A DNA stretch of 13,942 nt. Source: Nitrosopumilaceae archaeon. GTDB taxonomy: Archaea > Thermoproteota > Nitrososphaeria > Nitrososphaerales > Nitrosopumilaceae. This document shows positions 5,639 through 12,485 of this stretch, piece after piece (the stretch's first letter is position 1; each line of letters opens with the position of its first letter). The notes below the pieces were generated by a model. That model was not told the origin of the DNA and ran no database searches. It worked only from the letters and a program-made list of their open reading frames with translations. Location of the stretch: the NCBI GenBank assembly GCA_021296165.1, contig JAGWAW010000032.1:2427-16368 (forward strand), written 5' to 3'. The translations under genes were made by a program, and so were the position numbers.

Positions 5639-6956
5639 AGAGGGGAGACCCGCCGGGTGCGCGCCGCCGCATACCGTCTGATATGCGCCGTATCTTGGAG
5701 ACCACCTCGCCGGGGTCCGCCCCAAATATTATGGTCATCGGCTCCTTGCCGAAGTCACCCCGGTGGCATACGGCGTCGGGGGCCGCCTCCGAGGCAGACG
5801 CGGCCTCGGAGACCCCCCAAGCCACCGAGGAGCCAGACCCCTTGACGTCCAGCGGCTCCCGGCCGCGGTCATAAAACGCCACCACAAACCCCTCCCTGAC
5901 CATCGCTGACACTACACCTGCAGAGTACCTGATGTTGGCCGCCGAGAGCAGTTCGGGGAAGCGGGTGCGTACGGCGCAGACCGCCGAGGCCACGTGCCGG
6001 GATCCCCCGGGCACCACCATCCCGGCCCGGACCACCGAGTCGCCGGTGCGCACCATCCGTCCCGCTATGCCCAGGACCTGATCCGGCGATGCGGAGTCGG
6101 GCGCGGCGTACACAAAGTTGGTCTGGCATTCGGGTATGAGGCGCGCCACGTACGGGACGGCCGCCAGCCTGTCTATGGCCAGCGCCAGCTCGGACCCCCG
6201 GGGATCCGCCGCCACGCGCCTACCGGCCCCCAGAGATGTGGATTCCAGTATGGATACGCGCACCGCGTCCCGCGCCAGGACGGCCGCCTCGGCGGCAGCG
6301 CGGCCGGCGGCCATGTGGCATGCTATGATGGCAGAGAAGGTGCAGCCACCTCCCCGGTGACCCGAATCCAGCCGCCTGCCGCCCATCTCCTGGAACCGGC
6401 CGTCATACAGCACGTCGACCACCTCACCGCCGGAGGCCACCCCGGTGACCACCGCGGCGGCGGCGCCCATCTCGCATATCTGGCGCGCCGCCGCCCTGGC
6501 CGCGCCCGTGTCGCCTACATTGGTACCCGTCAGGTACCCGGCCTCGTACGCGTTGGGCGTCACAATGCCGGCCAGCGGCACCACACGCTCCAGCAGGGCC
6601 CGCCGGGCGGAGTCATCCAGCAGGGCGCCACCGGTAGTCGAGCGTACCACCGGATCCAGCGCCATGGGAGCACCCACATCTTTCAGGGAGTCGGCCACCA
6701 CTCCAGCTATATCGGCGCTCCAGAGCATCCCCACCTTCACGGCGGATACCTCAAAGTCGGACAGTACGGCGTCCAGCTGCTGCCGCACCATCTTTCTGCG
6801 TACGGGCTGCACGCCCGCAAACTCCGAGGTGTTCTGGGCAGTCACCGCCGTCACCACGCTGAGCGGATGTGCACCCATCGACCAGGCCACCCGGGCGTCC
6901 CGCTGCACACCGGACACCCCCGAGGGATCAGAGCCGCCCACAAACAGCACATTCAT
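5634..6956 (-). CDS. thiDN: ThiD-ThiN fusion: HMP-P kinase and thiamine-phosphate synthase
   Basis: The bifunctional 440-aa enzyme is predicted to phosphorylate hydroxymethylpyrimidine (phosphate) and to join it to the thiazole phosphate, giving thiamine phosphate. ThiD spans about 1-255: FVGGSDPSG (5-13), VKVGMLW (73-79), TPNAYEAGYLTG (133-144) and the catalytic-loop-like GGGCTFSAII (202-211). ThiN spans about 260-430: IPECQTNFVYA (274-284), GGSRHVAS (317-324), NIRYS (341-345) and GDFGKEPMTIIFG (400-412). ThiN replaces ThiE in many archaea. The start ATG 6956 has a TATA-like element about 25 bp upstream. No TPP riboswitch motif was seen upstream. Confidence 0.94.
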   Translation of the reverse strand: MNVLFVGGSDPSGVSGVQRDARVAWSMGAHPLSVVTAVTAQNTSEFAGVQPVRRKMVRQQLDAVLSDFEVSAVKVGMLWSADIAGVVADSLKDVGAPMALDPVVRSTTGGALLDDSARRALLERVVPLAGIVTPNAYEAGYLTGTNVGDTGAARAAARQICEMGAAAAVVTGVASGGEVVDVLYDGRFQEMGGRRLDSGHRGGGCTFSAIIACHMAAGRAAAEAAVLARDAVRVSILESTSLGAGRRVAADPRGSELALAIDRLAAVPYVARLIPECQTNFVYAAPDSASPDQVLGIAGRMVRTGDSVVRAGMVVPGGSRHVASAVCAVRTRFPELLSAANIRYSAGVVSAMVREGFVVAFYDRGREPLDVKGSGSSVAWGVSEAASASEAAPDAVCHRGDFGKEPMTIIFGADPGEVVSKIRRISDGMRRRAPGGSPLS

Positions 6957-7841
6957 GGCCGGGATGGTTCGCGTCCCCTATTTGTGGCGTACGGGGCGAG
7001 CGTGGCCGGTTTCATTGCGCAGTCGCTGGCAATTTTTTTGATGGTTTTTGACAGGTGTCCAGCTTTTGCCCATATGCAGAATGCTCGGAGCGAAATTAAC
7101 GGTGTCCGATCATTTAGATCAATCGCCCATCATATGTTGGAAATGGTTTGTAGCGCTTTAGTTGCCGTGGCCGGATGCTGGGAATGTCCATTCTGGTCTT
7201 GCCCCGACATGCGGCTGCAATGCGCGGCTCATCCGGCTCCCTTTTGCTGCATGGGTGGGGCCTGAACCAGAAGCGGTCCAAGCCGCACCGTCCTCGGGCC
7301 TGTCGTCCATAATACCCATCCAAGGGGCGGCCGGCGCAGCCGCAAATCTATGTCAAAATGTCGACGGCGAACGTGTTTGGGTGCCCCTGAGCGTGAGATC
7401 GGCGCTCGCATGCCCCGAGGTAACCATCGGTGTTTTCAAAAATGGTAATAGTTTTGTACATGGTTAGCATACTCTGTGGACATAATTTACAGAAAAAACA
7501 AATCACCATATTCCGACGAATATGAGGATCTGTCGAGACGATCGAACAGAGACGGCAGGAATATACCGCCGGGCCGCAGTCTGAGACAGCTGCCAAAAAA
7601 ATAGATAGGTGATAAAAAAGAACGAGAGACTCAAGTCGAATGTTGTATTGTAGAATAGTTGCAATCCCCAACTTTACAACAGATTCACGCTCGGCCGTGG
7701 TGATTCGTAGAGGGTGTGAATATTGCATATCGTACCATGGACGGCACATCAAGGCAGCAGTAGATACAATATGCCGCCGGGCATCCGCGTTCCCGATACA
7801 AGCCGGCCACCCGCTCCTGTGGGGGGAGCCTCCTCACCAAA
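6957..7841. other. Long AT-richer gene-free block between thiDN and tRNA-Pro
   Basis: I see no convincing gene in about 850 bases. Open frames on both strands (for example 7162-7467 plus, 7348-7752 minus) have no family resemblance and no positioned promoter. Base composition falls sharply: counted by eye, 7441-7500 is about 32 percent GC. There are homopolymer runs (T7 at about 7034-7040, A7 at about 7595-7601). One perfect 7-bp hairpin is present, CATATTC-cgac-GAATATG (7507-7524). The thiDN promoter occupies the left end. The rest may be decayed DNA, a regulatory spacer or an unrecognised RNA. Confidence 0.6.
6978..6986 (-). promoter_or_regulatory. TATA-like box for thiDN
   Basis: The minus strand reads CCACAAATAG, centred about 25 bp upstream of ATG 6956. 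Confidence 0.4.
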
Positions 7842-7848
7842 CATAAAT
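7841..7848 (+). promoter_or_regulatory. TATA-like box for tRNA-Pro
   Basis: ACATAAAT is centred about 27 bp upstream of the mature tRNA 5' end (7872), so transcription may start at or very near the mature end. Confidence 0.55.
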
Positions 7849-7871
7849 TGCCTGTCCGAGCACCCATCGTG

Positions 7872-7948
7872 GGGATTGTAGTCTAGCATGGCATGATTCT
7901 GGTTTTGGGTACCAGGGGTCGCAGGTTCGAATCCTGCCAATCCCACCA
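7872..7948 (+). tRNA. tRNA-Pro(TGG), CCA encoded
   Basis: The cloverleaf folds fully. The acceptor GGGATTG (7872-7878) pairs with CAATCCC (7938-7944), followed by discriminator A7945 and an encoded CCA (7946-7948). The D stem is GTC/GAT. The anticodon stem CTGGT/ACCAG encloses loop TTTGGGT, giving anticodon TGG. The T stem GCAGG/CCTGC encloses TTCGAAT. There is no intron. The encoded CCA ends one base before the stop codon of the convergent gene at 7950-8657. Confidence 0.96.
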
Positions 7949-7949
7949 C

Positions 7950-8657
7950 TCAGTACAGCCGTCTCCGGGAGCGTATGCGCACGCTCTTCTGGTGCATCTC
8001 CTCCAGCCTCTGGGCAGTCTCCGGGGGCAGGCGCACCGACGAGAGCGACTCGGCGGGTATGCTGGTCGTGTTCATGTCCGGCCGCACGCTGATCTTGGGA
8101 AGCCCGCGGTTTATCCACTGCTCCACCACCTTCTTCTCCAGCCTAGAGTCCCGGAAGCCGGCGCCGAACCTCTTTCTTATGTGGGATACCAGGGTACGGT
8201 CGTTGAAGACGGCGCCCGGCTCCAGAGTGCGGGACTCGTCGGCGTACACGCTCTCAAAGAGGTTGCCCGTTATCTCGTCGGAGAGCAGATCCCCCCGGTG
8301 TATCCGCCTCATCAGCTCCAGATAGTGCAGGAACTCGTGAGAGAGTATGGCGTGGACTGCCCCCTTCAGGCCGTACGCCACCAGCGGCGCCGATATCTGC
8401 ACTACAACCCTGAAGTTGCCCTCCACCACCACCGGAACCGTCCTGGCGAAGAGCACGCCGTACCCGAACTGGGCGGCCGGCGATATCACAGCGGCCGGCT
8501 CCACGTAGGCCGCCGGATAGGCCAGCCCCGTGGTGCGCTCTATGCGGTCTATGCCCGGAACCACTATCCCGGCGAAGCGGTGCAGTACCAAGTCGCACAC
8601 CTTGTCGGACAGGGCGCCCCGAAGGCGGGCCTCCTTCAGCCGGGTCAGCGGATCCAT
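7950..8657 (-). CDS. HExxH-containing hypothetical protein, 235 aa
   Basis: I do not recognise a named family. The single clear motif is LSHEFLHYLELM, with His107, Glu108 and His111 forming a zincin-type HExxH. A third ligand could be a Glu or His in the following helix region (for example around residues 128-141), but I cannot assign it. There is no signal peptide; residues 87-104 are mildly hydrophobic. The C-terminus is very basic (RIRSRRRLY). ATG 8657 is preferred over a much longer frame because a TATA-like AGATTTTTTA (8681-8690) sits about 28 bp upstream and the longer version would overlap the 31-aa ORF. It is convergent with tRNA-Pro. A metallopeptidase role is inferred from the motif only. 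Confidence 0.78.
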   Translation of the reverse strand: MDPLTRLKEARLRGALSDKVCDLVLHRFAGIVVPGIDRIERTTGLAYPAAYVEPAAVISPAAQFGYGVLFARTVPVVVEGNFRVVVQISAPLVAYGLKGAVHAILSHEFLHYLELMRRIHRGDLLSDEITGNLFESVYADESRTLEPGAVFNDRTLVSHIRKRFGAGFRDSRLEKKVVEQWINRGLPKISVRPDMNTTSIPAESLSSVRLPPETAQRLEEMHQKSVRIRSRRRLY

Positions 8658-8680
8658 CACCGTATCCCGTCCCGGCGGCG

Positions 8681-8690
8681 TAAAAAATCT
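8681..8690 (-). promoter_or_regulatory. TATA-like box for the 235-aa HExxH protein
   Basis: The minus strand reads AGATTTTTTA, centred about 28 bp upstream of ATG 8657 and directly downstream of the stop of the 31-aa ORF. Confidence 0.6.
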
Positions 8691-8694
8691 TGAG

Positions 8695-8790
8695 TCAGCG
8701 AGATTTCCCGGCCTTGGACTTTTTGGTACGCCGGCGGTCGGCCCTCTGGTCGGCCCACCTCTGGTGCTTTCCCTTCTTTCTGAGCGGCAT
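8695..8790 (-). CDS. Putative 31-aa highly basic small protein
   Basis: A short ATG-to-TGA frame encodes a peptide starting MPLRKKGKHQRWADQR and continuing with a run of Arg/Lys (RRRTKKSKAGK). About half the residues are Arg, Lys or His, with one Trp, as in very small ribosomal or RNA-binding proteins. Codons follow local use (AAG, AGG and GCC favoured). It starts 25 bp after the Pus10 stop on the same strand, at the end of the SRP54-Pus10 run. A weak AT patch (around 8813-8820) could be its own promoter. The function is unknown, and a chance frame cannot be excluded. Confidence 0.5.
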   Translation of the reverse strand: MPLRKKGKHQRWADQRADRRRTKKSKAGKSR

Positions 8791-8815
8791 GCGGGCACCC
8801 CCGGTGCTCCTCTTG

Positions 8816-9919
8816 TTAACTGTTCCCAACTACGTCTAAAAAGTCGAACCGGGCGCACGCGCACTCGGCCCCCAGAACGGAGCTGACCGACGGCTCCACG
8901 CCCTCGCCGCTCACCAACCGCTTTATGGGCGTCCCCCCCTCCACCTCCGCATCCATCCGGAACGAGTCGCCGGACACGCGCCGGTAGCGCACCGGACCCA
9001 CCTCCTTGGCCGACGGCCGCCCCGGGCCGGTCACCACCATCACCCTGCCGGCCAGCGTCTTGACACGCCTCAGGTCCGGCTCCCCCCCGAACCGCACCAC
9101 AATACGCGCCAGAGAGCGGAACGGGGGGAGCCGGTCGGGCACGCCGGCGGCCGTCCGCATCCCCGACGCCTCCACGCCGTCCAGTGACGCGGACTCCGGC
9201 AGGGCGGCGGCCGACCTCGTCGGGTTGCGCACCCGGGCGTACACGGGCCTGCCCCTACCCAGGACCAGGCTGTCGCGGTCCTCTCCCCCCACCCAAGTGA
9301 ACCGCACGTCGGTGCCCCCCAGCCTCTCCAGCAGGTACCCGGCCAGCATGCCCTCTACGCTGGGCCCGGACCCGGAAAACCCGCAGCCGTCGCACCCGCT
9401 CCCGGCGCACGAACCGCAGGGAGTACGCTTCTGCGGCACGCCCCGGCGGGTCTTGGTGTACCGCATGTATACCACCGCAGGGCGGGAACGGACCTCGCAG
9501 GATCCGAACCGCGTGTCCAACAGTATGGTAAGGTCGGGGTCGGCGCGGTCCACCCTCTTCTTGGTGCGGCGGGATATCATGCGCCCCACCTCCCCGGTCA
9601 GGGCCACCTTTATGGAGGCGGCCCCCGCCGCCCCCGTCCGGGATCGGATGTAGTCGTCGCGGTCCAGCACCGACGGCTTCAGCGTCGCCCCCACCGCGAA
9701 GGTCTCGTAGTCGTACCCCGATATGCGCTCCAAGGCCGCCCCGGCCAGATCCTCCAGTCCGTCCATCAGCCCCCGGCACACGAAGCACTCGGCGGCCGGG
9801 TCAGTACCCGGCGGCCGGGGCATACCCTGCCTTATCCGGGACGCCACCCTCCCCAAACAACTGTGACAGAGGGCCAACTCCGGGTGCATGGCCCGGGTGT
9901 CCTTGGCAGGACCGCCCAT
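8816..9919 (-). CDS. pus10: tRNA pseudouridine synthase Pus10
   Basis: The enzyme is predicted to make pseudouridine 54/55 in the T loop of tRNAs, the archaeal counterpart of TruB function. The N-terminal zinc-binding part has LCHSC (Cys18, Cys21) and CFVC (Cys45, Cys48). The middle holds the archaeal Pus10 signature CGSCAGSGCDGCGFSG (168-183) with four cysteines. The catalytic region reads GGEDRDSLVLGRGRP (211-225), matching the family's GREDxD-xxLGxGRP; the catalytic aspartate is within it. The C-terminal PUS fold follows. ATG 9919 shares a base with the SRP54 stop (TGATG). A GTG one codon earlier is also possible. It is co-transcribed with SRP54. Confidence 0.93.
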   Translation of the reverse strand: MGGPAKDTRAMHPELALCHSCLGRVASRIRQGMPRPPGTDPAAECFVCRGLMDGLEDLAGAALERISGYDYETFAVGATLKPSVLDRDDYIRSRTGAAGAASIKVALTGEVGRMISRRTKKRVDRADPDLTILLDTRFGSCEVRSRPAVVYMRYTKTRRGVPQKRTPCGSCAGSGCDGCGFSGSGPSVEGMLAGYLLERLGGTDVRFTWVGGEDRDSLVLGRGRPVYARVRNPTRSAAALPESASLDGVEASGMRTAAGVPDRLPPFRSLARIVVRFGGEPDLRRVKTLAGRVMVVTGPGRPSAKEVGPVRYRRVSGDSFRMDAEVEGGTPIKRLVSGEGVEPSVSSVLGAECACARFDFLDVVGNS

Positions 9920-11241
9920 CACCCCATGCCCATCCGACGCATCAGGCCCTGCATCTTGCGGCCCTTGTTGGACTTGATTATGTTTCTGGTGTGCTCAAAC
10001 TGTTTGAGGAGCGTCTTTACGTCGCGCGCGGTGCAGCCCGCGCCCCGGGCTATCCGCATTATGCGGGAGCGGTTCAGTATGTCCGGCCGGGACTGCTCCT
10101 CCTCGGTCATGCTCTGCACTATATACCGCCACTTCTCGATGTTCTCCTCGGCACGGGCCATGTTCTGGTCGGACATCTTGCCGGCCATCCCCGGCATGCT
10201 CTCCAGCAGATCCTTCATGGAGCCGGCACTCTGCACGTTCACCAGCTCGTTCAGAAAGTCCATCAGCGTCATCTTGCCCCGGTATATTCTCTTGGCGCGG
10301 TCGTCGTCCATCTGCCCCTCCAGCTTCTTGGCCAGGTCCAGCACGGCCCGGATGTCCCCCATGCCCAGCATCCTCCCCACGAACCGGGTGGGCGAGAACG
10401 GCGCCAGGTCATCTACCCGCTCCCCGCTGCTCACGAACATGATGCGGGCGCCCGTCGCCGCGGCGGCCGCCAAGGCCCCGCCCCCCTTGCCGGAGCTGTC
10501 CAGCTTGGTCACCACGATGCCGCCCACCGGCACCGTACTGTGGAACGCCGCGGCCTGCCTGTGGCACTGCTGGCCTATGGTCCCGTCTACGACCAGCAGC
10601 GAGACGTCAGGCCGGGCCACGCGGCTGATGCGCCTCATCTCCTCCAGAAGATCCCCCTCCTCCTTGTGGCGGCCGGCCGTGTCGATTATGATTATGTCGC
10701 GCGACGCCCCAAAGTGCTCCAGCCCCTCCCGCACTATATCGTCGGACTGCGCCCCCGAGTCGTTCCCGTACACCTCCGTCTTTGACTTTTCACACATTGT
10801 CCTAAGCTGGACCAGGGCGCCGGGCCGGTAGTTGTCCGCCCCTATGACGCCCACCTGGCGGCCCTGCCCGGCGAGCAGCTTGGCCAGCTTGGCACAGGTG
10901 GTGGTCTTGCCGCTCCCCTGTATCCCCAGAAGAAGTATCTTGGTGGCCCCATCCGGGTTCAGTGGCAGGGCGTGCTCCTCGCCCAGCAGCGAGGAGAGCT
11001 CCTCATACAGTATGGTGACCACGTGGTTCTTCCGGGACAGGCCGGGGGGCGGCGTCTCCTCCAAGGCCCTCTTCTCCAGCCTGCCTGTTATCTCCACCGT
11101 CAGGGTGGCATCCACGTCCGAGAGCAGGAGCGCCCTCTGCACGTCCTTCTTGAGCGCCTTGATCAGGTCCGCGTCCACGCCCTGTGACTTTACTATGCGC
11201 CCCACCGCGTCCCGCAGGCTGCCGCGGAGGCTGTCCAACAT
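9919..11241 (-). CDS. srp54: Signal recognition particle protein SRP54
   Basis: This GTPase binds signal sequences and 7S RNA and docks ribosomes to the FtsY receptor at the membrane. The N domain covers about 1-95. The G domain shows G1 GIQGSGKTTT (106-115), DTAGR (187-191) and TKLDSSGKGGG (245-255). The methionine-rich M domain fills 300-440 (for example MPGMAGKMSDQNMA and MRRMGMG), with the RNA-binding helix around RSRIMRIARGAG. The 440-aa length is normal. It starts 9 bp after the stop of the 147-aa gene and its stop overlaps the Pus10 start, so the three probably form one transcript. Confidence 0.97.
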   Translation of the reverse strand: MLDSLRGSLRDAVGRIVKSQGVDADLIKALKKDVQRALLLSDVDATLTVEITGRLEKRALEETPPPGLSRKNHVVTILYEELSSLLGEEHALPLNPDGATKILLLGIQGSGKTTTCAKLAKLLAGQGRQVGVIGADNYRPGALVQLRTMCEKSKTEVYGNDSGAQSDDIVREGLEHFGASRDIIIIDTAGRHKEEGDLLEEMRRISRVARPDVSLLVVDGTIGQQCHRQAAAFHSTVPVGGIVVTKLDSSGKGGGALAAAAATGARIMFVSSGERVDDLAPFSPTRFVGRMLGMGDIRAVLDLAKKLEGQMDDDRAKRIYRGKMTLMDFLNELVNVQSAGSMKDLLESMPGMAGKMSDQNMARAEENIEKWRYIVQSMTEEEQSRPDILNRSRIMRIARGAGCTARDVKTLLKQFEHTRNIIKSNKGRKMQGLMRRMGMG

Positions 11242-11250
11242 GTTACGCGG

Positions 11251-11694
11251 TCACCTCCCGGAGCCCTCCTGGGAGCCGGCCAGCTTCTGCCGGTACCGAC
11301 GGTTGTACTCGTTGCGCCGGGCCCGCCACGCCCCGGCCAGCTCCGGGTCGCTCCGCCTAGCCCGGCCGTACCCCCGGTAGTACAGTCTGCGGTACAGCCG
11401 GAGTATCGTCTCCCGTGCGTCCCGCACCATCCCGGCGTCGGGGTACGGCGGGTCGCCCGGCAGGGAGCCGGGGGCCACCTCCATTACCAGCGTGTCGTAT
11501 GTGCCCGCATTCTGGGCCGGCCATCCCTCCACCGTCAGGGCGCCGCTGCTCCGCGCGGGATCCGGCTCGTAGTGGTAGTGGATGGTGGCGGCCTTGCCGC
11601 TCTTCTGCGCGTATGTGGCCGCCCTGACCATTGCCTGGATCAGGGGCCCCGAGGAGCCCCTCCTCATCTCGTACCTTCCCAGCACCCTGCCCAT
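11251..11694 (-). CDS. Hypothetical protein, 147 aa, first gene of the SRP54-Pus10 run
   Basis: I do not recognise the family. It is not SRP19: it is longer and lacks the SRP19 motifs. The protein starts MGRVLGRYEMRRGSSGPLIQ. It has a central part with HYHYEPDP and YDTLVMEVAPGSLPGDPPYPDAG, then a strongly basic, Tyr-rich helical tail (RLYRRLYYRGYGRARR; ...NRRYRQKL). There is no membrane segment. The basic tail suggests RNA or ribosome contact, but that is inference. ATG 11694 has a TATA-like AT stretch about 24 bp upstream, and the stop lies 9 bp before SRP54. Confidence 0.78.
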   Translation of the reverse strand: MGRVLGRYEMRRGSSGPLIQAMVRAATYAQKSGKAATIHYHYEPDPARSSGALTVEGWPAQNAGTYDTLVMEVAPGSLPGDPPYPDAGMVRDARETILRLYRRLYYRGYGRARRSDPELAGAWRARRNEYNRRYRQKLAGSQEGSGR

Positions 11695-11713
11695 GTGCCG
11701 AGGACGCCACGGG

Positions 11714-11722
11714 ATTATATTA
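11714..11722 (-). promoter_or_regulatory. TATA-like box for the 147-aa gene/SRP54/Pus10 run
   Basis: The minus strand reads TAATATAAT, centred about 24 bp upstream of ATG 11694. The stop codon TAA of the upstream ligase gene (11720-11722) lies within it. Confidence 0.6.
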
Positions 11723-12409
11723 CGTTTGCTTGGTCAAGGGCGCCGCGCCCGATATCTCCAGAACGCCCCGGTAGCCGTCCCAAGCCGGGCTGCCGCACAG
11801 CACTATGCCGAACTCGAACAGGGGACAGTCCACCACCAGCGTCTCGGCCTCCCCGCCCTCAAAGTCGGCTGCCAAGCCGTGCGACGCGGCCAGAGAGTCC
11901 AGGCGGTCAGCGTCGTCCTCGGTTACGATCCGGCCCAGCCAGGAGCCGTCCAAGCCGTCGGCCGAGACGCTGACTACAACGAACCTGAATCCCGCTCCTA
12001 TGATATCCCGCAGATACCCGGCCCCCCGGCCCCAGACCGGCGCCACCGCCTCCAGCGAGTGGCGGCGGCACAGGTCCCCGAAGCGCCTCCGCTGGAACCC
12101 GCTGCGTATCCCCCCGTGCAGTATGCCCTCTATATGGTGCTCGGCCACCGCCCTGCCCACCAGCCAGTCCAAGGCGCCCGACTCGTCGGACTCTTCTGCC
12201 GATGCGGCTTCCCGGCCGTACCACGGCAGGTCCATGGATCTCGCCTGGAGGCGCGCTATATGCGTGCCGGGGTGGTGCAGCAGGGGACTCTCCGGCGAGT
12301 GTGGGTGGACGGTCATCAGGCAGCAGACCCGGTGCCCGGCCTTGGCCGCCTCACGTATGGCAAATGTGCTGTCCTTGCCCCCCGAGAAGAGGGCCCCCAG
12401 CCTCACCAC
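11720..12409 (-). CDS. dph6: Diphthine-ammonia ligase (Dph6-like ATP pyrophosphatase)
   Basis: The enzyme is predicted to catalyse the ATP-dependent amidation that completes diphthamide on elongation factor 2. The N-terminus carries the PP-loop LFSGGKDST (7-15). Family motifs follow: EGILHGGI (94-101) with FQRRRF (105-110), and FEGGEAETLVVDCPLFEF (183-200), the Dph6 signature. The 229-aa length fits archaeal members. The start is GTG 12409 (a second GTG follows immediately); an overlapping out-of-frame ATG at 12411 stops after two codons. It lies downstream of aIF5A, separated by the predicted C/D guide RNA. An AT-rich patch (about 12427-12438) is at promoter distance but is also the guide of that RNA. 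Confidence 0.9.
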   Translation of the reverse strand: MVRLGALFSGGKDSTFAIREAAKAGHRVCCLMTVHPHSPESPLLHHPGTHIARLQARSMDLPWYGREAASAEESDESGALDWLVGRAVAEHHIEGILHGGIRSGFQRRRFGDLCRRHSLEAVAPVWGRGAGYLRDIIGAGFRFVVVSVSADGLDGSWLGRIVTEDDADRLDSLAASHGLAADFEGGEAETLVVDCPLFEFGIVLCGSPAWDGYRGVLEISGAAPLTKQT

Positions 12410-12417
12410 ATCACCGC

Positions 12418-12482
12418 GGACGCCTCATAACTCATAATCCTCATCACACCTCAGACGGCTTTTCCAGGCATCATCGGCGTCC
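12418..12482 (-). ncRNA. Candidate box C/D guide RNA, predicted to direct C34 methylation of elongator tRNA-Met
   Basis: Reading the minus strand, a perfect 7-bp terminal stem GGACGCC/GGCGTCC (12476-12482 with 12418-12424) encloses C box ATGATGC (12474-12468, last base off), a 13-nt guide (12467-12455), perfect D' CTGA (12454-12451), a 3-nt spacer, perfect C' GTGATGA (12447-12441), a 12-nt guide GGATTATGAGTT (12440-12429) and D-like ATGA (12428-12425). The complement of the 12-nt guide, AACTCATAATCC, matches an elongator tRNA-Met anticodon arm (CU-CAU-AA). The fifth guide base from D pairs with C34, the site known to be methylated by a C/D guide in Haloferax. It exactly fills the aif5A-dph6 gap. 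The non-canonical D box is the weak point. Confidence 0.78.
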
Positions 12483-12485
12483 GAC

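Noticed and set aside
6957..7100. TPP riboswitch upstream of thiDN
   Set aside because: The conserved CTGAGA and related core motifs were not seen on the minus strand upstream of the start.
7162..7467. Plus-strand 101-aa frame in the AT-rich block
   Set aside because: No motif, no positioned TATA box, and the composition changes abruptly along the frame.
7348..7752. Minus-strand 134-aa frame in the AT-rich block
   Set aside because: It is rich in Cys, Ile and Tyr with no recognisable motif, has codon use unlike its neighbours and only a poor promoter; it is more likely chance in low-GC DNA.
6957..7871. Integrated element at tRNA-Pro
   Set aside because: No partial copy of the tRNA 3' end was found, no integrase is present, and the AT-rich DNA lies on the 5' side of the tRNA.
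7749..7949. Minus-strand frame starting MVGLAGFEPATPGTQ
   Set aside because: It is antisense to tRNA-Pro. This peptide is the well-known false translation of tRNA complements.
11251..11694. SRP19 as the gene before SRP54
   Set aside because: Length and sequence do not fit: there is no SRP19-type N-terminal motif and the protein has a long Arg/Tyr-rich tail.
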